A DNA stretch of 9,162 bases, taken from DASQHM01 sp035632095. GTDB lineage: Bacteria; Pseudomonadota; Alphaproteobacteria; Ferrovibrionales; Ferrovibrionaceae. The DNA lies in contig DASQHM010000080.1 in assembly GCA_035632095.1 (NCBI GenBank), forward strand, positions 1 to 9,162. Direction: 5' to 3'. Both the position numbers and the translations under genes were made by a program. Under the pieces are notes generated by a model. It worked only from the letters and a program-made list of their open reading frames with translations. It ran no database searches and was not told the origin of the DNA. Each line of letters starts with the position of its first letter. The stretch's first letter is position 1. Below, one piece after another: positions 1-6,397 of this stretch.

Positions 1-18
1 GACGAGCTGGTGTACTGA
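1..18 (+). CDS. C-terminal tail of an upstream gene, probably fliG (partial)
   Basis: The first 18 bases read in frame as Asp-Glu-Leu-Val-Tyr followed by TGA, ending 3 bp before the fliH start. An acidic tail ending this way is compatible with the C-terminus of the rotor protein FliG, and fliG directly upstream of fliH is the common order in flagellar clusters (fliF-fliG-fliH). Only five residues are visible, so the name rests on context, not on homology. Confidence 0.5.
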   Translation, partial: DELVY

Positions 19-21
19 ACC

Positions 22-651
22 ATGCGAGAAGCCAGCAAATATCTCTTTGATACCTCGTTCGAGGCGCGGGGCAACGACCGTGCCACGCGCGGCGACAGCC
101 GGCCCATGCCGACGCGGACCGAAGAGGAATTACAGGCCGCCCGGGCTGAAGGACTGGCCGCCGGACACGCGGCGGGCCTCGCGGATGCGCGCGCCCAAGC
201 GGAGCATCAGGCGGCCCAGGCCCTGACCGGCATCGCCCGCGAATTGGCGACGCTTGGCGAGGCACAGACCGAGACTCTCGATCGAATAACGGCCGACGCG
301 GCACAGCTGGCACAGCAGATCGGCCTCAAGCTGGCGCGAACCTTGGTGCAGAAGTATCCCATGACCGAGGTCGAGGCGCTGGTGAAACAGTGTTTGGCCG
401 AACTGCACGACGAACCTCGGGTGGTCGTGCGGGCGAGCGAAGCGATCATCGCGGAAATGAAGGACCGGATCGACGAAGTCACGGCGGGCACCGGTTTCCC
501 CGGGCAAGTCGTGTTGCTGCCGGACGACACCATGCGCGGATCGGATTGCCGGATCGAATGGGCCGACGGCGGCATGGATCGCAACGAAGCGTCCCTCGCC
601 CAGATGATCGGCGATGCTGTCGACCGGCTGCTGAAGAGCAAACAGATTTGA
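22..651 (+). CDS. fliH: Flagellar export ATPase regulator FliH
   Basis: FliH is the cytoplasmic stator of the flagellar type III export ATPase. It dimerises, binds and restrains FliI, and anchors it to the C-ring through FliN. The 209-residue protein has the family layout. An N-terminal KYLFD element (residues 6-10) is followed by a charged helix with FliH-type small-residue repeats at four-residue spacing (G44, G48, G52, A56). A long helix spans about 60-110. The C-terminal domain carries the recognisable segment DCRIEWADGG (175-184). No signal peptide or membrane segment is present. The start is the first ATG after the preceding TGA and keeps KYLFD near the N-terminus. I see no strong Shine-Dalgarno, so translation may be coupled to the upstream gene. 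The next gene, fliN, encodes its C-ring docking partner. FliH is poorly conserved between lineages, so the call rests on repeats, C-terminal motif and position. Confidence 0.88.
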   Translation: MREASKYLFDTSFEARGNDRATRGDSRPMPTRTEEELQAARAEGLAAGHAAGLADARAQAEHQAAQALTGIARELATLGEAQTETLDRITADAAQLAQQIGLKLARTLVQKYPMTEVEALVKQCLAELHDEPRVVVRASEAIIAEMKDRIDEVTAGTGFPGQVVLLPDDTMRGSDCRIEWADGGMDRNEASLAQMIGDAVDRLLKSKQI

Positions 652-656
652 TGCCG

Positions 657-675
657 CGGCGGGACCGACCCGCCG
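657..675 (+). other. GC-rich hairpin in the fliH-fliN gap
   Basis: A perfect 7-bp all-G/C stem (CGGCGGG at 657-663 with CCCGCCG at 669-675) and a 5-base loop lie between the fliH stop and the fliN ribosome binding site. No T-run follows, so it does not look like an intrinsic terminator. It could affect mRNA stability or fliN translation, or be a chance product of high GC. Confidence 0.35.
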
Positions 676-692
676 GCGCGTAGGAGAGAACG

Positions 693-1046
693 ATGGCAGA
701 GAACGACGATTTGGAATTGCAGGACCTGGCCAAGCAGGCGCAGCCTGCCGCCGCGCCGGAGCCCGAGCCGGCGCCCGTTCCGCAAGAGACGTCTCACACC
801 GCGGGTGAATTGGAAGCCGTCTTCGATATCCCGGTGAACGTCTCCGCGGTGCTCGGCAAATCGACCATGCAGGTGAGCCAGTTGCTGAAGCTCGGCCGCG
901 GCGCCGTGGTCGAACTCGATCGCAAGGTCGGCGAAGCCATCGACATCTTCGTTAACAACCGCCTGGTGGCGCGCGGCGAGGTGGTCGTCGTCGACGATCG
1001 CCTCGGCATCACCATGACCGAAATCATCAAAGGCGATCACGGCTAA
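693..1046 (+). CDS. fliN: Flagellar motor switch protein FliN
   Basis: FliN forms the lower part of the cytoplasmic C-ring. There it takes part in torque switching and docks the FliH-FliI complex near the export gate. The protein has 117 residues. A disordered, Ala/Pro/Glu-rich N-terminal tail covers about residues 1-37. A complete SpoA (surface presentation of antigens) domain covers about 40-113, with typical elements FDIPVNVSAVLG (44-55), LLKLGRGAVVELD (64-76), NNRLVARGEV (88-97) and GITMTEII (105-112). Length and domain are normal for FliN. A good Shine-Dalgarno, AGGAG at 682-686, sits 6 bases before the ATG and fixes the start. The gene lies between fliH and the FlbD-like regulator. The partner FliM is not in this window. 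Confidence 0.95.
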   Translation: MAENDDLELQDLAKQAQPAAAPEPEPAPVPQETSHTAGELEAVFDIPVNVSAVLGKSTMQVSQLLKLGRGAVVELDRKVGEAIDIFVNNRLVARGEVVVVDDRLGITMTEIIKGDHG

Positions 1047-1081
1047 GCGCCCGTCAACCGCCAGAGCCCTGGAGAACACAC

Positions 1082-2455
1082 ATGCGTCTGCTCATCATCG
1101 GATCCCTAAACGGGCAAATCGGCGCGGCCAGCAAGATCGCCATGAGCCGGGGCGCCAAGGTCGCGCACGCGGCGGATATCGAATCCGCCCTGCACGCCCT
1201 TCGCAACGGCCAGGGCGCCGACCTGGCGATGATCGACGTCGGCCTCGACATCAAGCACCTGGTCGACAGTCTCGCCAACGAGCGCTTCAGCTTGCCTGTG
1301 GTGGCTTGCGGCATCGGCACCGACGCGAAGGCGGCCGTGGCGGCGATCCGCGCCGGCGCGAAGGAGTACTTGCCCCTGCCCCCGCAGCCGGAGCTGATTG
1401 CGGCGGTGTTGGAGGCGGTCGCCGAGGAAAACAAGGCGCTGATCTACCGCGACCCGTCCATGGCCGAACTGCTGAAACTCGCCGATCAGGTGGCGGCATC
1501 CAACGCCAGCATCCTGATCACGGGCGAAAGCGGCACCGGCAAGGAAGTGCTAGCGCGCTATCTGCACAGCAAAAGCAACCGTGCGTCGAAGCCGTTCGTG
1601 TCGGTCAACTGCGCGGCGATTCCGGAGAACCTGCTGGAATCGGAACTGTTCGGCCACGAGAAGGGATCGTTCACCGGCGCCGTCGCGCGACGTATCGGCA
1701 AATTCGAGGAAGCGGACGGCGGCACGCTGCTGCTCGACGAAATCAGCGAGATGGATACCCGCTTGCAGGCCAAGCTGTTGCGGGCGATTCAGGAACGCGT
1801 CATCGACCGCGTGGGTGGAACCAAGCCGGTGCGCGTGGATATCCGCGTCATCGCCACGTCGAACCGCGATTTGACCGCGGAAACGTCCAAGGGCGCGTTC
1901 CGAGAGGACCTGCTCTTCCGTCTGAACGTGCTCAACCTCAAAGTCCCGCCATTGCGCCAGCGGCCGGTGGATATCGAAGTCCTCGCCAACCATTTTGTGA
2001 AGAAATACGCCGCCGCCAACGGCGTGCCGGAACGTCCTATTTCCGCCGATGCCATGGCCGAATTGCAGGCGTCTCCCTGGCGCGGCAACGTGCGCGAGCT
2101 CGAGAACACCATGCACCGCGCGGTTCTTCTCGCCAACGGCAACGAGATCGGAGCGGAGGCGATCCGCCTTCCCGACGGCTCGAGGCCGGGTGCGGTGACG
2201 TTCGACGGCGCCAATGCCTCGCAGGATCCGACCGCGGCGGCCGTGATGGCGACCAGGGGCCTGGTCGGCCGCACCGTGGCGGACGTGGAGCGGGACCTCA
2301 TCATCGACACATTGCACCATTGCCTCGGGAACCGCACCCATGCGGCGACCATCCTCGGCATTTCGATCCGTACGCTTCGCAACAAGCTGAAGCAGTACAC
2401 CGAAGAAGGCGCCGCGGTACCCCTGCCGGGCGAAGGTCAGCGCGCGGCGATGTAG
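1082..2455 (+). CDS. flbD: FlbD-like sigma-54-dependent flagellar transcriptional activator
   Basis: Enhancer-binding protein expected to activate sigma-54 promoters of mid/late flagellar genes, as FlbD does in Caulobacter. It has 457 residues in three parts. The first is an N-terminal response-regulator-like receiver (about 1-110). The second is a sigma-54 AAA+ domain (about 125-365) with Walker A GESGTGKE (148-155), the sigma-54 contact loop as GSFTGA (195-200), Walker B ending LLLDE (216-220), and candidate arginine fingers R274 and R280 in FREDLLFRLN. The third is a Fis-type helix-turn-helix near the C-terminus (about 400-440, NRTHAATILGIS then RTLRNKLKQY). The receiver keeps D52 at the usual phospho-acceptor site but lacks the N-terminal acidic pair (GSLNG at 7-11) and the usual Lys-Pro (PLPP at 98-101), so classical phosphorylation looks unlikely. 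In Caulobacter, FlbD is controlled by the FliX protein; no fliX is visible here. A Shine-Dalgarno GGAGAA (1071-1076) precedes the ATG by 5 bases. Lying within a structural operon suggests autoregulation, but no promoter was found. Confidence 0.87.
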   Translation: MRLLIIGSLNGQIGAASKIAMSRGAKVAHAADIESALHALRNGQGADLAMIDVGLDIKHLVDSLANERFSLPVVACGIGTDAKAAVAAIRAGAKEYLPLPPQPELIAAVLEAVAEENKALIYRDPSMAELLKLADQVAASNASILITGESGTGKEVLARYLHSKSNRASKPFVSVNCAAIPENLLESELFGHEKGSFTGAVARRIGKFEEADGGTLLLDEISEMDTRLQAKLLRAIQERVIDRVGGTKPVRVDIRVIATSNRDLTAETSKGAFREDLLFRLNVLNLKVPPLRQRPVDIEVLANHFVKKYAAANGVPERPISADAMAELQASPWRGNVRELENTMHRAVLLANGNEIGAEAIRLPDGSRPGAVTFDGANASQDPTAAAVMATRGLVGRTVADVERDLIIDTLHHCLGNRTHAATILGISIRTLRNKLKQYTEEGAAVPLPGEGQRAAM

Positions 2456-2483
2456 CGCGCCGGACCGGTAGCGTCTTACCCCC

Positions 2484-4589
2484 ATGACCGACGTCAGCGG
2501 CAGCACGGCTCCCGAAAACGGCTGGGTGCGGCGCCTGAACGAGGCGATGCGCCACAGCGACATCATGCTCGCCATGGGCGTGGTGGCGATCCTCGTGGTG
2601 CTGATCCTGCCGATGCCGAAATGGCTGCTGGATTTTTCGCTGGCCGTTTCCATCACCTTCTCGGTCTTGATCCTGATGGTGGCGCTGTTCATCGCCAAGC
2701 CGCTGGAATTCAGCTCCTTCCCGACGGTGCTGCTGATATCAACCATGCTGCGGCTGTCGCTTAATCTTGCGTCGACCAGGCTCATTCTCAGCCACGGCCA
2801 CGAAGGCAACGACGCGGCAGGACACGTGATCGAAGCGTTCGGCGGCTTCGTCATGCAAGGCAACTTCATCATCGGGATCATCGTGTTCTCGATCCTGGTG
2901 ATCGTGAACTTCGTGGTCATCACCAAGGGTTCCGGCCGCATCGCCGAAGTCGCGGCGCGCTTCAGCTTGGACGCCATGCCGGGCAAGCAGATGGCGATCG
3001 ACGCCGATCTGTCGGCGGGCCTGATCGACGAAAAGGAAGCCCGGCGCCGGCGCAAGTCGCTGGAAGACGAGAGCGGCTTCTACGGCGCCATGGACGGCGC
3101 GGCGAAATTCGTGCGCGGCGACGCGGTCGCCGGCCTGATGATCGTATTCATCAACATCATCGGCGGCATGATCATCGGCGTCGGCCAGATGGGGTTGACG
3201 TTCACCCAGGCAGCCCACGGGTACACCAACCTCACGGTCGGCGACGGTCTGGTATCGCAGATCCCGGCGCTGATCGTTTCGACCGCGGCCGGCCTCATGG
3301 TCTCCAAGGCGGGCAACGAAGGATCGGCCGACAAGGCCTTGTTCGCCCAACTCGGCGGTTATCCCAAGGCGCTGGCCTTGAGCTCGTTCCTGATGGTTTC
3401 GCTTTCGCTTCTGCCGGGCATTCCGATGCTGCCCTTCATTGCGCTCGGCGGCGTGACCGGGCTTGGCGCCTGGACGCTATGGCGGCGGCGCGAGAGCGCG
3501 GCGGCAGAGCTTGCGGCGGCGGAGCAGCAGGCGCAAACCGCGGCGCCGGCGGCGGAAGAGCCGATCTCGGCCGCGCTTGCCATCGACGATCTGCGGCTCG
3601 AATTGGGATACGCGCTGCTGGCGCTGATCAACGACGCGCGCGGCTATCGTCTCACCGACCAGATCAAGGCGCTCAGGCGCCAGCTCGCGACGGACATGGG
3701 CTTCGTCATGCCGTCGGTGCGCATCCTGGACAACATGCATCTTCCCGCGAACACCTACGTCATCCGCGTGAAGGAAGTGGAGGCCGGGCGCGGCGATCTG
3801 CGACCGGGCCAATTCCTGGTCATGGATCCGCGGGGCGAGAAAATCGCGCTGCCGGGCGAAGAGACCGTGGAGCCGACGTTCGGCCTGCCCGCCATGTGGG
3901 TGGAAACCATGTATCGCGAGGAAGCGTCCTTCCGCGGCTACACGGTGGTCGACCCCGCGACGGTCGTCACGACGCACCTGACGGAGGTGCTCAAGGACAA
4001 CATGGCGGACCTGTTGTCCTATGCGGAAACGCAAAAGCTTCTGGATGAGCTGCCGAAAGAACATCAGAAGCTCGTGACCGACCTCATACCGCAGCATATT
4101 TCGCTCAACGGCCTGCAGCGCGCGTTGCAAAACCTGCTCGCCGAACGCATTTCGATCCGCGATCTGCCGACGATCCTCGAGGGCGTCTCGGAAGCGACAG
4201 GCTACACCCACAACGTCACGCAGATCACCGAGCACGTTCGCGCGCGCCTCGCGCGGCAGATTTCCAGCGCCCATCAGGGTCCCGACGGCTACATCCCTCT
4301 GGTCGCGCTCTCGCCGCAATGGGAACAGAACTTCGCCGAAGCCATCGTCGGCCAGGGCGACGACCGCCAGCTCGCCATGACGCCGAGCAAGCTGCAGGAA
4401 TTCATCGGCAGCGTGCGGCAGATCTTCGAGCGGCTCGCCGGCGAAGGACATATGCCGGTGCTGCTCACCAGCCCGAACATCCGGCCTTTCGTGCGCTCGA
4501 TCGTGGAGCGGTTCCGCCCGGCGACGACCGTAATGTCGCAAAGCGAAATCCACCCCAAGGCCAAACTGCGCACGCTGGCGCAAATCTAG
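2484..4589 (+). CDS. flhA: Flagellar export gate protein FlhA
   Basis: FlhA is the large subunit of the flagellar type III export gate in the inner membrane at the base of the MS ring. Its cytoplasmic domain forms a nonamer that docks chaperone-substrate complexes. At 701 residues the length is typical. The N-terminal half is membrane-embedded, with hydrophobic segments at about 28-43, 48-70, 126-146, 215-233, 259-273 and 297-330. The cytoplasmic loop carries the FHIPEP-family signature, including LDAMPGKQMAIDADL (162-176) and the conserved Asp of KFVRGDA (D213), an essential position in Salmonella FlhA. A low-complexity Ala/Glu linker (about 335-365) leads into the complete cytoplasmic domain ending at KLRTLAQI. 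The start ATG lies 28 bp after flbD without a clear Shine-Dalgarno, but the N-terminus aligns with the family before the first membrane helix. The gene is intact and uses the same codon style as its neighbours. The related virulence gate proteins (SctV) are ruled out by the flagellar context. Confidence 0.98.
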   Translation: MTDVSGSTAPENGWVRRLNEAMRHSDIMLAMGVVAILVVLILPMPKWLLDFSLAVSITFSVLILMVALFIAKPLEFSSFPTVLLISTMLRLSLNLASTRLILSHGHEGNDAAGHVIEAFGGFVMQGNFIIGIIVFSILVIVNFVVITKGSGRIAEVAARFSLDAMPGKQMAIDADLSAGLIDEKEARRRRKSLEDESGFYGAMDGAAKFVRGDAVAGLMIVFINIIGGMIIGVGQMGLTFTQAAHGYTNLTVGDGLVSQIPALIVSTAAGLMVSKAGNEGSADKALFAQLGGYPKALALSSFLMVSLSLLPGIPMLPFIALGGVTGLGAWTLWRRRESAAAELAAAEQQAQTAAPAAEEPISAALAIDDLRLELGYALLALINDARGYRLTDQIKALRRQLATDMGFVMPSVRILDNMHLPANTYVIRVKEVEAGRGDLRPGQFLVMDPRGEKIALPGEETVEPTFGLPAMWVETMYREEASFRGYTVVDPATVVTTHLTEVLKDNMADLLSYAETQKLLDELPKEHQKLVTDLIPQHISLNGLQRALQNLLAERISIRDLPTILEGVSEATGYTHNVTQITEHVRARLARQISSAHQGPDGYIPLVALSPQWEQNFAEAIVGQGDDRQLAMTPSKLQEFIGSVRQIFERLAGEGHMPVLLTSPNIRPFVRSIVERFRPATTVMSQSEIHPKAKLRTLAQI

Positions 4590-4601
4590 GCCGGCACCGT
4601 C

Positions 4602-5591
4602 ATGCGGCTGAAGACATATCACGCACCGACCATGAGCGAGGCCATGCGGCTCGTGCGCGTCGAACTCGGCGACGAAGCCGTCATCGTGTCGAGCTACCGG
4701 AGCCGCCGCGGGCGCGGCGTCGAAGTCACCGCGGCCATCGAGCCGCGGGATGCGGCAACTGCTGCGCCCGTTGCGATGAACGGCGCCGCCGTCAAATCGC
4801 CGACCACGGAGCAACTGGCGCAAAGCCTCGCCTATCACGCGGTGCCGGAAGATCTGGCGGAACGTCTGCGTGCGCTTGCGTTGCTAGATTCGTCCGATCC
4901 TTTGGAACGGCGCCTGGCGACCGCGCTCGCGTCGGAGCTTCACTTCGACCCGCTGCCTGCCGGAAACCGGCAGCCGCTGGTCCTGGTCGGCGCGCCGGGA
5001 GCCGGCAAGACCGTTGCCGTCGCCAAGCTCGCCACGCGCGCGGTCATGGCCGGCCGGAGCGTCGCCGTCATCACCTGCGATACGGTGCGGGCCGGCGGGG
5101 TCGAACAGCTTTCGGCTTTCGTCGAATTGCTGGGGCAGCCGCTGGTAACCGTCGCCGGACCCGAGGAATTGTGCCAAGCAATCGCCGAAGCCGCCGAGCG
5201 CGACACGATCCTGATCGATACGCCGGGCACCAACCCGCTCAACGCCGTTGAAATAGCCGATCTGCAGGGTTTTCTCGCGGCCGGCGGCAACGCCCACAAC
5301 ATTCTCGTCCTGCCGGCCGGACTTGACGGCGCCGAGGCAACGGACGCCGCGCGCCAGTTCGCGGAAGTCGGCGCGCGCCGATTGTTGATCACAAGGCTCG
5401 ACGTCGCCAGGCGGTACGGCGCGGCACTTGCGGCGGCAAAGGCCGCCGGAATGAGCCTCGACCTGGCGAGCAGCAGTTCATTTGTCGCGCAAGGCCTTCA
5501 CGCGCTGACCCCCGGCGCCGTCGCCCGGCTTCTGTTGCGAAATCCGGCGAAAACCGATCTCGCCGCCGTATTCAGTGAGGACAGCGTATGA
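4602..5591 (+). CDS. flhF: Flagellar placement SRP-type GTPase FlhF
   Basis: FlhF is an SRP-family GTPase (with Ffh and FtsY) that marks the site, usually the cell pole, where a flagellum is assembled. The 329-residue protein has the FlhF-specific N-terminal B domain (MRLKTYHAPTMSEAM onward, about 1-48), a variable linker, a helical N domain (about 68-118) and a G domain (about 124-320). G1 is GAPGAGKT (130-137). G2 is DTVRAGGVEQL (160-170). G3 is DTPGTN (206-211), where canonical SRP GTPases have DTAGR. G4 is TRLD (264-267), where they have TKLD. The G5 region is around ASSSSF near residue 288. G1 and the G2 Asp/Arg are kept, so nucleotide binding is likely, but G3 and G4 depart from the canon. 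The ATG is 12 bp after the flhA stop with a weak Shine-Dalgarno; the B-domain match supports the start. The stop overlaps flhG by ATGA, as expected for partners made together. Confidence 0.9.
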   Translation: MRLKTYHAPTMSEAMRLVRVELGDEAVIVSSYRSRRGRGVEVTAAIEPRDAATAAPVAMNGAAVKSPTTEQLAQSLAYHAVPEDLAERLRALALLDSSDPLERRLATALASELHFDPLPAGNRQPLVLVGAPGAGKTVAVAKLATRAVMAGRSVAVITCDTVRAGGVEQLSAFVELLGQPLVTVAGPEELCQAIAEAAERDTILIDTPGTNPLNAVEIADLQGFLAAGGNAHNILVLPAGLDGAEATDAARQFAEVGARRLLITRLDVARRYGAALAAAKAAGMSLDLASSSSFVAQGLHALTPGAVARLLLRNPAKTDLAAVFSEDSV

Positions 5592-6397
5592 CCAAGATCG
5601 GCACCCTCTCCGCGGCGCACGCCGGCGACATGAATTCCCCCGCCGGCAAACGCGATGCGAAGATCGTGTGCGTGGCATCCGGCAAGGGCGGGGTCGGCAA
5701 GACCTGGCTCGCCATCACGCTGACCCATAGCCTTGCCAGGCGCGGCCGGCGCACGTTGCTGTTCGACGGTGATCTCGGCCTCGCCAATGTCGACGTACAG
5801 CTCGGCCTGACGCCGGATCGCGATCTCGGCAGCGTCGTGGCGGGCCAATTGCGCCTCTCCGACGTGGTACTGTCGTTTGCCGGCGGCGGCTTCGACGTTA
5901 TTGCCGGGCGCTCGGGCAGCGGCTCTCTCGCTTCCCTGGAAGCGAAGCGCCTGACCGGCCTGCGTGCCGATCTGATCGACCTTGCGCAGCGCTATGACCA
6001 TGTGGTTCTCGATCTCGGCGCCGGCGTCGATGGCCCGGTGCAGGCCTTGGCGGGCGCGGCTTCGACGGTACTCGTGGTCACCACCGACGAACCGACGGCT
6101 CTGACCGACGCGTATGCCTTCATCAAACTATCGGCCCTGCACAAGCGCGAAACCGACTTCCGCGTCGCGGTCAACATGGCGGCCAGCGCTCGCGACGGCG
6201 AACGGACCTTTGCCAAGCTGCTGCGGGCCTGCGAGGGATTTCTGAAGCTCTCGCCGAAGCTTGCGGGAATTATCCGGCGCGACGACAAGGTGCGCGACAG
6301 CATCCGGCACCAAACTCTTCTGCTGGCGCGCCACCCGACGTCGAGCGCGGCGGCGGACGTCGAGACGCTCACGGCGAGGTTGGCGCTGGACGGATGA
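5588..6397 (+). CDS. flhG: FlhG/FleN-like MinD-family ATPase, flagellar number regulator
   Basis: MinD/ParA-type ATPase that in polar flagellates limits flagellar number and acts on FlhF. The protein has 269 residues. The deviant Walker A GKGGVGKT spans 32-39 (signature lysine K33, P-loop K38). The switch I segment DGDLGLANVDVQLGL (60-74) is close to the FlhG hallmark. A Walker B/switch II strand follows at about 137-145 (VVLDLGAGV). A further strand with VVTTDEPTALTDAYA is typical of FlhG and MinD. The N-terminus (1-24) shows no DQAxxLR motif, by which many FlhG proteins stimulate FlhF. The C-terminus ends in DVETLTARLALDG without an obvious strongly amphipathic membrane helix. Start choice is supported by the ATGA overlap with flhF and a Shine-Dalgarno GAGGA (5577-5581) 6 bases upstream; M15 is a less likely alternative. 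A plain MinD is less likely, given the flhF-flhG coupling and absence of minC/minE. Confidence 0.83.
   Translation: MTKIGTLSAAHAGDMNSPAGKRDAKIVCVASGKGGVGKTWLAITLTHSLARRGRRTLLFDGDLGLANVDVQLGLTPDRDLGSVVAGQLRLSDVVLSFAGGGFDVIAGRSGSGSLASLEAKRLTGLRADLIDLAQRYDHVVLDLGAGVDGPVQALAGAASTVLVVTTDEPTALTDAYAFIKLSALHKRETDFRVAVNMAASARDGERTFAKLLRACEGFLKLSPKLAGIIRRDDKVRDSIRHQTLLLARHPTSSAAADVETLTARLALDG

Noticed and set aside
1752..1767. A sigma-54-like -24/-12 pattern (TGG, spacing, TTGCA) inside flbD
   Set aside because: The GG-N10-GC spacing fits, but the C-A-C after TGG is absent. The bases encode conserved AAA+ residues, and no gene start follows for about 700 bp.
2466..2480. A GGTA/TACC inverted repeat before flhA as an operator or attenuator
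   Set aside because: A 4-bp stem in a 28-bp gap is at chance level and no other regulatory sign accompanies it.
1550..3055. A 501-codon open frame on the minus strand across the flbD-flhA junction
   Set aside because: It lies opposite two well-supported genes with conserved motifs, its translation is Arg/His-rich without a recognisable domain, and long antisense frames are expected in high-GC DNA.
3477..4838. A 453-codon open frame on the minus strand opposite flhA and the start of flhF
   Set aside because: Same reasoning: an antisense shadow with no family motif and no plausible start signal.
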